Notes: generated from the sequence alone by a model not told the origin. DNA of 7,218 bases from DTU078 sp033808535 (GCA_033808535.1 JAPXNL010000120.1:1-7218); one strand, 5' to 3'. Counted from the first letter of the stretch, positions 1-6,145 are shown. Numbers and translations are program-made.

Positions 1-258
1 TATGTATTCCGTACGGCTAACGATACAAGCACGTATGCCGAACGCAACCCGGACAAATGGGTGCTCTACGGAAGACAGTCCGAGGACGATGAGTGGGTGG
101 TAATTGACCAAGTCGATGACGGGGAGAGCAGGCTCGACCCGGTTGACTTTACGCTGTATGCGTTTGAAATAAAAAGCCCTGCGCCATATAAACAATACAA
201 GCTGTGGGTTAAAAACGACAGTATAATGCAGCTGTCCGATTTGATACTGATCGGTTAA
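1..258 (+). CDS. C-terminal fragment of a surface protein with a discoidin-like (galactose-binding-like) domain
   Basis: The gene starts before the window; 85 residues and a TAA stop are visible. The fragment opens with YVFRTANDTSTYAERNPDKW, then VLYGRQSEDDEWVVID, and ends near YKLWVKNDSIMQLSDLILIG. The order 'RTANDTxxYxxRNPxxWxLYG', 'W..ID..DDG', 'F.I....YKxYKL' and a final 'MQLSDL.L' strand is what I know from F5/8-type-C/discoidin-like beta-sandwich modules at the ends of secreted Firmicute proteins, which usually bind carbohydrate or attach enzymes to surfaces. The domain runs to the stop, so no LPXTG anchor, dockerin or transmembrane tail follows. The catalytic or structural part of the protein lies outside the window, so the overall function cannot be named. 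It converges with the glycosidase cluster and can use the same terminator about 190 bases downstream. Confidence 0.65.
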   Translation, partial: YVFRTANDTSTYAERNPDKWVLYGRQSEDDEWVVIDQVDDGESRLDPVDFTLYAFEIKSPAPYKQYKLWVKNDSIMQLSDLILIG

Positions 259-448
259 AACATGCATTGTAAAGTTAAAATTGATTCAACCTGACTGATA
301 ACAACTCTGATAGAAAATCAAACGATATAATTGCGGAGTGAGATACTCTACGCGAAAATGCGCCGATACCTGATAACGGTATGTCATAGTGCGGCAATAC
401 ACCGAAACCTGACAACAGTATGTCAGAGTGCCGTAAAACCAAAAAAAG
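259..448. other. Non-coding spacer between convergent genes
   Basis: No convincing gene lies between the stop of the discoidin-like protein and the terminator. An open frame at 331-525 on the plus strand runs through the repeat pair and the terminator stem, so I do not accept it as coding. The stretch is AT-rich and holds two 39-nt degenerate repeats and perhaps older decayed copies further left. The motif CTGATAAC at 295 recurs at 370 and, as CTGACAAC, at 409. Confidence 0.6.
363..440. repeat. Two degenerate 39-nt tandem repeats
   Basis: Copy 1 is 363-401 and copy 2 is 402-440. Aligned by eye they agree at 31 of 39 positions without gaps, with shared blocks such as ACCTGA, GTATGTCA and AGTGC. 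Copy 2 contains a 6-bp dyad, CTGACA at 409-414 with TGTCAG at 421-426, so each unit may form a small hairpin; copy 1 keeps only part of it. The unit lies between a stop codon and a terminator, so it is a 3'-untranslated or intergenic element. There are no unique spacers between the copies, so it is not a CRISPR array. Confidence 0.6.
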
Positions 449-478
449 AAACCGCTCCTGTTAAAACGGGAGCGGTTT
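449..478 (-). terminator. Bidirectional intrinsic terminator
   Basis: AACCGCTCC at 450-458 pairs with GGAGCGGTT at 469-477, with an A-T pair added at 449/478. A further wobble and G-C pair (459-460 with 467-468) close a loop of TTAAAA. T-runs follow on both strands: TTTTTT at 476-481 on the plus strand, and the complement of the A-run at 441-447 on the minus strand. It lies about 35 bases after the GH130 stop, so its main job is to end the minus-strand mannosidase transcript. It can also stop readthrough from the plus-strand gene ending at 258. A small extra hairpin, TGCGC/GCGCA at 481-494, sits beside it. Confidence 0.9.
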
Positions 479-514
479 TTTGCGCGGCAGCGCACATATA
501 TAGGGAAGGGGAGG

Positions 515-1696
515 TTATTCTATAGGTTTGACGAGCGTTTCGATGTTTGCACCTGGCGGCGCAGGTTTAACGTCCTTTGAGCTGGCAAGGCAGGTGTAGA
601 ATTCGCTGCCTCCGTAATAGGCACGCCATTCTCCGTTATAGAGTGTCATGCCTGTGAAAAATATCGTGTCGCGCCAGTATGAAACGGGTTTGTGCGGCGG
701 TTCGGCGGAAAGACCGTTTTCCCACGGAATATTTTCGTCCGCGGTCAGCACCGGGCGCGGCAGCCATTCGATCGGTTTGCCGGGATCGCGCTTGTTGAAC
801 AGTATCTCTCCGACTGCATAAAAATGCCCGGTGTGATGGCCGCCGGTGAAGAGAATAATGTCGTCCGTATGCTGCGGGTTGTAGTTTGTAAGCGCGAAAC
901 AGCCTTCGCCCCCCGACCAGCTCTCTTCAAGCTCGACCGACTCCCAGTGAATCAAATCGTCCGAGAGTCCCATCAGCCCGTCGTTTATATACATCACAAA
1001 CTTGCCGTTTATCATCACGGCTTCGTTGTCAGGGTCCTGTACAACCACGGGATTGCGGTGTATGCGTTTGGCGTCGGGAAATACCAGTCCGAGCATTTCC
1101 CAGTGGAAAAGATCGTCGGATACTGCCATGCACACTCCGCATTCTGACGGGTCGTCAAACCTTTTCCAGTTCCAGCGGTTGAGGTACATATAATACTTGC
1201 CGCGGAAGGATACGACGCAAACGTCCTCGAACGAGAAACGTGCATCCTCGCCTTTGCGAAACAGCGGGCTGAACTCGTCAAGCTTCCGGAAATTGATGCC
1301 GTCCTCAGATTCGGCTATGCCTATATCGCACATATAGTCTATGCCCGGGACCGCATATTCCTCCGGCACAGGGAATTCCCCGCGATAAATATAATATAAT
1401 TTTCCGTCCTTTTTTATTACTGACCCGTTGTGAACACCGCCTCCGAAACGGCCGCAGTCCCAGCTGCCGGGTGTAGGCGAGAGCACAGGCGCTCCGTGCT
1501 TTACAAATCCGCCTATCGCCCATGCGGGGAATTTGTACGAGGCTAAATCGAAGGGCTCGCGGGAAAAGCCGCCCCAGTACTTCTCCTCGTCGTATTTATA
1601 CAGCTCAGCCCATTCCTTGCGCTGTTCCTCGGTGGGTGCAGAAAACTGCCAGTCGAAGAAGCCGCCTCCGTGAAAATCACTGCTTTGTTTTCCCAT
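515..1696 (-). CDS. GH130 family beta-mannoside phosphorylase or beta-mannosidase
   Basis: A 393-residue cytoplasmic protein without a signal peptide. GH130 enzymes are five-bladed beta-propellers that phosphorolyse, or in some subfamilies hydrolyse, beta-1,2- or beta-1,4-mannosides and release mannose 1-phosphate or mannose. Family features seen: SWDCGRFGGG at 78-87 (the usual 'WD.gRvG.G' blade entry), KLYYIYRG at 99-106, FEDVCVVSFRGKYYMYLNRW at 156-175 with the E157-D158 pair where the catalytic acid is expected, and the closing blade WRAYYGGSEFYTCLAS at 357-372. Repeated S-D-D-L-x-H-W motifs at 193-199 and 245-251 fit propeller blades. The ATG at 1696 is chosen because AAAGGG at 1705-1710 lies 8 bases before it; a TTG start eight codons upstream (1720) has a poorer site. 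Last gene of the cluster, after GH38. Subfamily, and hence phosphorolysis or hydrolysis, is not settled by eye. GH43-like propellers are the alternative, but the motif order favours GH130. Confidence 0.88.
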   Translation of the reverse strand: MGKQSSDFHGGGFFDWQFSAPTEEQRKEWAELYKYDEEKYWGGFSREPFDLASYKFPAWAIGGFVKHGAPVLSPTPGSWDCGRFGGGVHNGSVIKKDGKLYYIYRGEFPVPEEYAVPGIDYMCDIGIAESEDGINFRKLDEFSPLFRKGEDARFSFEDVCVVSFRGKYYMYLNRWNWKRFDDPSECGVCMAVSDDLFHWEMLGLVFPDAKRIHRNPVVVQDPDNEAVMINGKFVMYINDGLMGLSDDLIHWESVELEESWSGGEGCFALTNYNPQHTDDIILFTGGHHTGHFYAVGEILFNKRDPGKPIEWLPRPVLTADENIPWENGLSAEPPHKPVSYWRDTIFFTGMTLYNGEWRAYYGGSEFYTCLASSKDVKPAPPGANIETLVKPIE

Positions 1697-1704
1697 ATAA
1701 AAAT

Positions 1705-1710
1705 CCCTTT
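1705..1710 (-). promoter_or_regulatory. Ribosome binding site that decides the GH130 start
   Basis: The minus strand reads AAAGGG here, 8 bases before the ATG at 1696. It falls inside the eight codons added by the upstream TTG start, which supports translation beginning at the ATG. Confidence 0.6.
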
Positions 1711-1729
1711 TATATTTCAAATATCCTGA

Positions 1730-1779
1730 CGGGCGCGGGAAATGCGAAGGTATAAAGTCCCCGCATGTCTCCGCGCCCG
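1730..1779 (-). promoter_or_regulatory. Long intercistronic stem-loop between the GH38 and GH130 genes
   Basis: CGGGCGCGG at 1730-1738 pairs perfectly with CCGCGCCCG at 1771-1779. An inner helix forms from ATGCG at 1742-1746 with CGCAT at 1762-1766, and GG at 1749-1750 can pair with CC at 1759-1760. No T-run follows on the minus strand, so it is not a standard terminator. It begins about 50 bases after the GH38 stop and ends about 20 bases before the GH130 ribosome site. This fits an RNA-processing or stability element that sets different expression of the two enzymes, or an attenuator. A weaker hairpin, AGCTGC at 1791-1796 with GCAGCT at 1809-1814, precedes it. Confidence 0.6.
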
Positions 1780-1829
1780 CCTTTTGTCTTAGCTGCTGCG
1801 TGTCCGCTGCAGCTGTCCGTCTGATTTTA

Positions 1830-4613
1830 TTAGAATTTTACCAGCAGGGTAGCCATTGAGTATGAGGAAACATTGAAGCTAACGGTGTCTCCGTATACCT
1901 TGACGTCGCCCAGCTTATGACGCTCTGTGATGTCAACAAGCTCTGCCGAGACCGGCGTCTTTGCGAATTTAACGCTCACGGGCTGATCCTTGCCGTGCCA
2001 GTCTGAGATTCTCAGTACAAGACCGCCGTCCTCCGCTGTCTTGACGGTGCTGACCATAACGTCGCCGGAAAGCTCAAAAGCTTTACCCTCAAGCGGAAGG
2101 CTGCCGCCGTGCTTTGTAGCCGACGCAAACGCCACGGGATGGCAGAAGGTATGCGCATACTGTTTCGCGCAGTCGGGGCTTGTAAGCATGACGCCCAGCT
2201 TAAAATGGTGCTTGCCGAGCTCCGGATACGGATCGGGATCAAACGAGCTGCGGATTAGTGTTACAGCGCCGGCGTTGCCGTTGCCGCGGAATCCGTATTT
2301 GGTGTCCGTTACGATCGAAACGACAGGACCCTCGCTCTTGAATATCTGCATAAAGCTGTTGGCAGGTACATCGTGCGCCAGATCTGGCCGGTCGACCATG
2401 CCGAAAGGAATATCATAACGATATTTTTCGGCTGCGTATTTAACCGGCACATAGAAGTTGAGCTGCGGTATTCCGGAGTCAGGACGCCCGATTTCATGCC
2501 AGTCGACGCGCACGTCAAATTCAAGAGTCTTGGAGTTATTGGGCAGGGTGATGGTTACATCAAGCACCGACGAGTCAAACTTGATCTGATACGAGATCCA
2601 CTTTTTCAGCAGGCCGTGGTTATAGTCGGTGACGCGCACATTCTTTGCCTCGTTGAGCGAGGTGACCTTCATATACGGGCCGACGCGCCATGAGGTCATG
2701 CCGAAGCGCGGGTTCTCGTCTATGCGTCTGAACACGCACGAGGGCTTGTCAACGACTTCCTCGCCGGTTGTACTGTCGACAAGCGACTTCAGCGTGACGT
2801 CGCAGGCGTCAAACACCGCCCGGATATGCTCGTTTTCGAGTACGAGGTCGCCGTCACTGATAAAGTTGTCGCTGCGCGGGTCACGCGGCAGGCTGTAGTT
2901 AACAAGCGGCATGCTATCGCGCTGGCGGATTATATAGGTGTTGTATCCGAATGCGGGTATTTCTGCCATGATAAGCAGCTTGGTAAACGAATGGCCCCAG
3001 TAGTGATGACCTTGTGCGGTTATCTGGAAGGGCACCACTTTGCCGTTTGCATCGGAGATATAAACACGTCCGAAATCGCCGGGATAATCCCAGATCGTGA
3101 CCTCGACAGGCTCATGGCGGTCGTACATCGTCGTGTTAAACAGATGCAGCGCACGCACCGAGCCGCGTCCGCGCTCAGTCTGCGGGAAGAAGTGGCCGCT
3201 CATGTGGTCGACGTTGAAGCCAACGCCCGCACCCTCGGAGATGGTGTGGTTGTTTTCGTCAAACGGAATGGACGAGGTGTCGATTGCTCGGCCCAGCTCG
3301 TACATCGCAGAGTTTGCGGCGATGTCGGCGGCAGCCATCGTCTTGCCGAACTGACCCAAAGCATACTCGCGTGTTTCAATTACACCGGAGCCGGGCAGAA
3401 TGTCATGGAAATGGTTGAACAGCGTGTTCTCCCACGCGGTCGCGAACAGGTCGACCTTCGGTTTAGATCCGGCATAAAGGTAAGCGGACGCCGAAAGTGA
3501 CTCGGCATCGTAAAGTCTGTCCTCCGAAATACGGTTGGACATCTTTATGCGCGACTGTGAGGTGTAGCAGCCGGTGAACACGAAGTTCAGCTCGTGATTT
3601 ACGGTCGGAAGCTTATCGCGGAATTTCTTGAGCGCCTCAAAGAATTCAATGTAGGTGCCGAATTTGATTGTGGGCATAAGCGGCCAGGATGCAATATCCA
3701 TTATGCGCTCGACGTCGCGGCGTGTCGGTCCGCCGCCGTGGTCGCCGACGCCGTAAACGAATAAGTTTACATCGACGCCGTACTCGGCGCAGAACAGCGG
3801 GTCATTTACAAATGAGTCGTATTCGACCGTGCCGTTGTACCAGCGGGGATCGCGGTATACAAGCACGCACTTGCCCGACGGCGACACCCAGTTGTACATA
3901 AAATGCTCGTCGTGGGCGCGGCAGTGATAGTAATAATCAACGCCGCCGTTTTGCAGTATCTCGGGCACATTAGCGTTGTGACCGAAGGTGTCGGGCTCGA
4001 AGTCAATCTTTATGCTGTCCGGACAGATGTCAAGCAGTTTGGAAAGATAGCGCTTGGTGTAGAGTATATGGCGGGAGAGCGATTCGCCGTTGGGCATGTT
4101 TTTGTCGGTTTCAACCCATGTTGACGCCGAAACTTCCCAGCGTCCCTCGTGGACACGGCGTTTGATTTCCTCCAGCATTTCGGGCGCGTACTGCTCGACA
4201 ATGCGGTAAACGGAAGCCTGGGACTGCGAGTACTTGAAGTCCGGGTATTCATTCATCAGCGTCAGTATTGTACGGAAAGTATCGATTGTAACCGACGCTG
4301 TCTCCTGGAAGCCCCACATCCAGTTCATGTCGATATGGGCGTGAGAAACGCAGTAAACGGTGTATGCCTTAACCGCACTGCTGAGGTCGGCAAGCTGCGC
4401 CTCTACCTTCTGAGCTACAGAAGCGGGCAATGTTGAATTTTCCTGTATTGCGGCGATGAGCTCGTCCGCTGCAGCTTCGATGCGCGCATCGAATTCTCCG
4501 CCGCGCAGTTTGGAGATCCCGAGCAGGCATTGTAGCTGGCTGGCAATGCGCCTTGCCCAGTAGTTGGAACCGGCGGCTCCGCGAATGATGTCAAATTTCT
4601 GAGTTTTGTTCAT
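1830..4613 (-). CDS. GH38 family alpha-mannosidase
   Basis: A 927-residue metal-dependent retaining alpha-mannosidase, cytoplasmic since no signal peptide is present. Residues are numbered from the ATG at 4613. VSHAHIDMNWMW at 89-100 is the family's first metal site, with H93 and D95 as expected ligands. DFEPDTFGHN at 204-213 carries D208, the expected nucleophile and metal ligand. GVGDHGGGPT, then CYTSQSRIKMSNR at 349-361, and FNHFHDILPGSG at 399-410 (H403 as the fourth ligand) follow in the normal order. The fold is then a helical N-terminal cap (about 1-80), the catalytic alpha/beta domain (to about 350), a three-helix region and a long beta-sandwich half from about 480 to the end. Length is normal for bacterial GH38. 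The ATG at 4613 has GAGG 7 bases upstream; an in-frame ATG two codons earlier (4619) has only 1 base of spacing. The likely role is trimming alpha-mannose from imported N-glycan or mannan fragments, with GH130 next in line. Exact linkage preference cannot be read off. Confidence 0.95.
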   Translation of the reverse strand: MNKTQKFDIIRGAAGSNYWARRIASQLQCLLGISKLRGGEFDARIEAAADELIAAIQENSTLPASVAQKVEAQLADLSSAVKAYTVYCVSHAHIDMNWMWGFQETASVTIDTFRTILTLMNEYPDFKYSQSQASVYRIVEQYAPEMLEEIKRRVHEGRWEVSASTWVETDKNMPNGESLSRHILYTKRYLSKLLDICPDSIKIDFEPDTFGHNANVPEILQNGGVDYYYHCRAHDEHFMYNWVSPSGKCVLVYRDPRWYNGTVEYDSFVNDPLFCAEYGVDVNLFVYGVGDHGGGPTRRDVERIMDIASWPLMPTIKFGTYIEFFEALKKFRDKLPTVNHELNFVFTGCYTSQSRIKMSNRISEDRLYDAESLSASAYLYAGSKPKVDLFATAWENTLFNHFHDILPGSGVIETREYALGQFGKTMAAADIAANSAMYELGRAIDTSSIPFDENNHTISEGAGVGFNVDHMSGHFFPQTERGRGSVRALHLFNTTMYDRHEPVEVTIWDYPGDFGRVYISDANGKVVPFQITAQGHHYWGHSFTKLLIMAEIPAFGYNTYIIRQRDSMPLVNYSLPRDPRSDNFISDGDLVLENEHIRAVFDACDVTLKSLVDSTTGEEVVDKPSCVFRRIDENPRFGMTSWRVGPYMKVTSLNEAKNVRVTDYNHGLLKKWISYQIKFDSSVLDVTITLPNNSKTLEFDVRVDWHEIGRPDSGIPQLNFYVPVKYAAEKYRYDIPFGMVDRPDLAHDVPANSFMQIFKSEGPVVSIVTDTKYGFRGNGNAGAVTLIRSSFDPDPYPELGKHHFKLGVMLTSPDCAKQYAHTFCHPVAFASATKHGGSLPLEGKAFELSGDVMVSTVKTAEDGGLVLRISDWHGKDQPVSVKFAKTPVSAELVDITERHKLGDVKVYGDTVSFNVSSYSMATLLVKF

Positions 4614-4620
4614 AACCATG

Positions 4621-4624
4621 CCTC
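4621..4624 (-). promoter_or_regulatory. Ribosome binding site that decides the GH38 start
   Basis: The minus strand reads GAGG here, 7 bases before the ATG at 4613 but only 1 base before the ATG at 4619. The third codon of the longer frame is therefore the better start. Confidence 0.6.
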
Positions 4625-4645
4625 ATGATTCTTTTTATTATTTAT

Positions 4646-4668
4646 CCGCCCCGGCAGAGCAGAGGCGG
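4646..4668 (-). other. Stem-loop ahead of the GH38 gene
   Basis: CCGCCCC at 4646-4652 faces GAGGCGG at 4662-4668, giving a 7-bp stem with one G-T pair and a 9-base loop. The minus strand after it is AT-rich (ATAAATAATAAAAAG) but has no T-run, so it is a weak terminator candidate at best. It lies between the flavodoxin-like stop (4728) and the GH38 ribosome site, and may form in the 5' leader or the intercistronic RNA. I found no convincing -35/-10 pair in 4620-4727. Confidence 0.4.
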
Positions 4669-4727
4669 AATTTCTCTGATTATTAAAATCAATACATACC
4701 GGCGCTGATGCGCAGCATATGTACGGT

Positions 4728-5150
4728 TCAGTCTATTGACGAGACTATGCGGTCAGCCCAATCCAGAACCTTTTTCTTCAGGTCTTCAGAGGCGAACTTC
4801 ATGAATGGAAGAGAGAACCCGAGGTTGACAAACAGTTTTTCGTCGCAGACTTTAGCGCCCGCTTCGGCAACTGCGTTGATAACATCAGTTGCGTCGGCAC
4901 GGGTGCCGTCGATTAAAAACGCGACATTTTCCGCGCGTGTCTTATACAGCTCTCTGGCAAATCTGCGGAGCGTGTCGGGTACCTTTTTTCCGACCGTCAT
5001 CAGTATGAAAACGATTTTTTCGTTTTCGCACGGATAAGCAGGCGGAATAACGTCGGATTTTAATTGATATTTAGCGCAGAGTGCGTCGGCCAGCGCGACC
5101 ATTTTACCTTTCGATGAAAAGTAGAGCACTCTCATTTTTCCAATCGCCAT
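4728..5150 (-). CDS. Flavodoxin-like fold protein
   Basis: A 140-residue single-domain protein with an alternating beta/alpha pattern. Beta 1 is MRVLYFSS at 6-13, followed by the loop SSKGKM and helix ALADALCAKY. Further strands are KIVFILMTVG at 45-54, NVAFLIDGT at 75-83 and KLFVNLGF at 105-112, and the C-terminal helix is SEDLKKKVLDWADRIV. This matches flavodoxin-like proteins of Clostridia, which usually bind FMN and carry electrons. The phosphate-binding loop is degenerate: S-S-K-G-K-M replaces the usual T/S-x-T-G-N-T, so FMN binding is uncertain. GGAGG at 5162-5166 lies 11 bases before the ATG at 5150, a rather long spacing; the next Met (5135) has no better site. It is the first gene of the minus-strand cluster, 114 bases ahead of GH38, and could be cotranscribed. 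Its link to mannoside use is unclear. Another nucleotide-binding Rossmann-like protein is the alternative. Confidence 0.65.
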   Translation of the reverse strand: MAIGKMRVLYFSSKGKMVALADALCAKYQLKSDVIPPAYPCENEKIVFILMTVGKKVPDTLRRFARELYKTRAENVAFLIDGTRADATDVINAVAEAGAKVCDEKLFVNLGFSLPFMKFASEDLKKKVLDWADRIVSSID

Positions 5151-5161
5151 AAATCACATAT

Positions 5162-5166
5162 CCTCC
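5162..5166 (-). promoter_or_regulatory. Ribosome binding site with a nested AUG-UGA
   Basis: The minus strand reads GGAGGATATGTGATTTATG. GGAGG is 11 bases from the accepted ATG. Between them sits an ATG followed at once by TGA, only 2 bases after the ribosome site and in frame with the real start. Confidence 0.5.
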
Positions 5167-5197
5167 GTTTATATAAATTTTATGTTTTTTCAGGTTA

Positions 5198-5203
5198 ATT
5201 ATA
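5198..5203 (-). promoter_or_regulatory. Possible -10 element for the flavodoxin-like gene
   Basis: A perfect TATAAT on the minus strand, about 32 bases before the GGAGG site, in a very AT-rich stretch. The -35 region at 17-base spacing (TGGCTT) matches consensus poorly and there is no TG extension, so the promoter is only a candidate. Confidence 0.35.
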
Positions 5204-5285
5204 GTATATTCGGGCGAAAAAAGCCAGCGGTTTATAGCGATTTTTATTTTTTAGCGAAATGAACAATATAAAACGCAGAATATGG

Positions 5286-5303
5286 GCATATTGCATAATA
5301 TGC
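5286..5303. promoter_or_regulatory. Palindrome upstream of the sulfotransferase promoter
   Basis: GCATATTGCATAATATGC has two 7-base arms around a 4-base centre. It ends 5 bases before the -35 hexamer. A second overlapping dyad, ATATG/CATAT, sits at 5280-5291. Size and symmetry fit a dimeric regulator site, and its position would suit an activator or a repressor. Confidence 0.5.
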
Positions 5304-5308
5304 GCTTA

Positions 5309-5337
5309 TTGACATTTCAAAAACCCTATGGTAGACT
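5309..5337 (+). promoter_or_regulatory. Sigma-A-type promoter of the sulfotransferase unit
   Basis: A perfect -35 TTGACA at 5309-5314, an exact 17-base spacer and a -10 TAGACT at 5332-5337 (4 of 6 consensus bases). Transcription should begin near 5344, about 55 bases before the chosen ATG at 5399. The promoter lies inside an open frame that could start at 5282, which argues strongly against that longer start. Confidence 0.75.
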
Positions 5338-5346
5338 ATTGGGTGG

Positions 5347-5366
5347 ATTTCACGAAATTTCACGAA
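5347..5366. repeat. Tandem 10-mer just downstream of the promoter
   Basis: ATTTCACGAA occurs twice head to tail with no gap, starting a few bases after the predicted transcription start. Each unit contains the small dyad TTTC-AC-GAA, and the step of 10 bases is one helical turn. This is a plausible operator for a repressor, or a short leader element. Confidence 0.5.
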
Positions 5367-5387
5367 GGGATGCGGATGGTATTCCGC

Positions 5388-5391
5388 GGAG
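5388..5391 (+). promoter_or_regulatory. Ribosome binding site that decides the sulfotransferase start
   Basis: GGAG lies 7 bases before the ATG at 5399, the start that puts the nucleotide-binding loop at the very N-terminus as in the family. Confidence 0.7.
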
Positions 5392-5398
5392 TATTACT

Positions 5399-6145
5399 AT
5401 GCTTATTACAGTAATCGGGCGCGGGCATTCGGGCACGCGTGCGATTTCGCATACTCTGTCTGCCAGCGGCGTTTATATGGGCGAGCCGCTGAACGTGTCC
5501 GGCGATCTGCTTCCGCCGCAGAAAATGTATGATGCTTGCCGCGTATTTGCGCAGTATGTCGATTATACCGGTGACTTACAGTGGGATTTTTCAAAAGTAC
5601 TGTCATCCGAACCGACGCCCGAGTTTAGAACGCTGATAGAAGAATATCTTCACACAGTGCTTAACTCAACAAGCAAGCTTCGCGGGTGGAAAATTCCCGA
5701 AACCACGCTAGTTTACCCGTGGATTTTAAAAATGTTCCCGGATGCGGCATATATCTTCTGGGTGCGTGACCCCCGCGACTGCATTTTAAACTCGCATCTC
5801 ACTGATGATCTTGCCGATTTCGGTGTCAAATATTCATTGCCCCGGCGCTATGCAGCCGAATGCAAGACCGATGCGGATTTTGTCCGCCTGCGCCGCGCCA
5901 TAAGCTGGTTCTATCAGCGCGAGATTGTGCGCACAGTGCCGGCGCCCGCGAAATCGATTTCATTCCGGTTTGAGGATATGGTATTTGATCAGGATGCACA
6001 GCTTGCAAGGCTGTCCGACTTCATCGGCGTGCCTGCTGCAAAGATCGAAATGCGCACTGACTCCGTCGGAAGGTATAAAAACGATTCCGGGATACATTAT
6101 TATGACTTTTTTGAGTCCGATATGAAGGAACTGAATTATATTTAA
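5399..6145 (+). CDS. PAPS-dependent sulfotransferase (P-loop family)
   Basis: A 248-residue cytoplasmic protein expected to move sulfate from PAPS to a hydroxyl or amine of an unknown acceptor. The N-terminus MLITVIGRGHSGTR supplies beta 1 and the 5'-phosphosulfate loop, with GRGHSGTR at 7-14. GWKIPET at 96-102 is the usual 'K.Pe' strand. YIFWVRDPRDCILNSH at 118-133 is the 3'-phosphate motif, with R123 and S132 as expected contacts. FRFEDMVFD at 189-197 matches the 'RYEDLV' strand, and VGRYKND at 223-229 the C-terminal 'vGrwr' loop. The classic lysine of eukaryotic enzymes (PKSGTTW) is replaced by H10, as in other bacterial members that use R/H there. The start at 5399 has GGAG at a spacing of 7; the frame stays open back to 5282 but that part overlaps the promoter. 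The next gene starts 19 bases after the stop. Acceptor candidates include a surface glycan, a lipid or a small molecule; none is indicated. Confidence 0.85.
   Translation: MLITVIGRGHSGTRAISHTLSASGVYMGEPLNVSGDLLPPQKMYDACRVFAQYVDYTGDLQWDFSKVLSSEPTPEFRTLIEEYLHTVLNSTSKLRGWKIPETTLVYPWILKMFPDAAYIFWVRDPRDCILNSHLTDDLADFGVKYSLPRRYAAECKTDADFVRLRRAISWFYQREIVRTVPAPAKSISFRFEDMVFDQDAQLARLSDFIGVPAAKIEMRTDSVGRYKNDSGIHYYDFFESDMKELNYI

Noticed and set aside
363..440. Possible CRISPR array
   Set aside because: The two repeats are directly adjacent with no spacers, differ at 8 of 39 positions, and no cas-like gene is present.
286..495. Small open frame on the minus strand
   Set aside because: It overlaps the terminator and repeats; the translation is rich in Tyr, Arg and Cys without domain signs.
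331..525. Small open frame on the plus strand
   Set aside because: It runs through the tandem repeats and the terminator stem into the GH130 stop, and its product has no recognisable fold or good ribosome site.
692..1147. 151-codon open frame antisense to GH130
   Set aside because: It lies wholly inside a well-supported GH130 gene and looks like a shadow produced by codon bias.
1697..1720. TTG start eight codons upstream for GH130
   Set aside because: The better ribosome site (AAAGGG) lies within this extension and serves the ATG at 1696.
2826..3500. 224-codon open frame antisense to GH38
   Set aside because: GH38 has all its catalytic motifs here; the antisense product shows no family motif and no ribosome site I trust.
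4646..4668. Terminator after the flavodoxin-like gene
   Set aside because: The stem is short, has a G-T pair and lacks a T-run on the minus strand, so a true stop to transcription is not supported.
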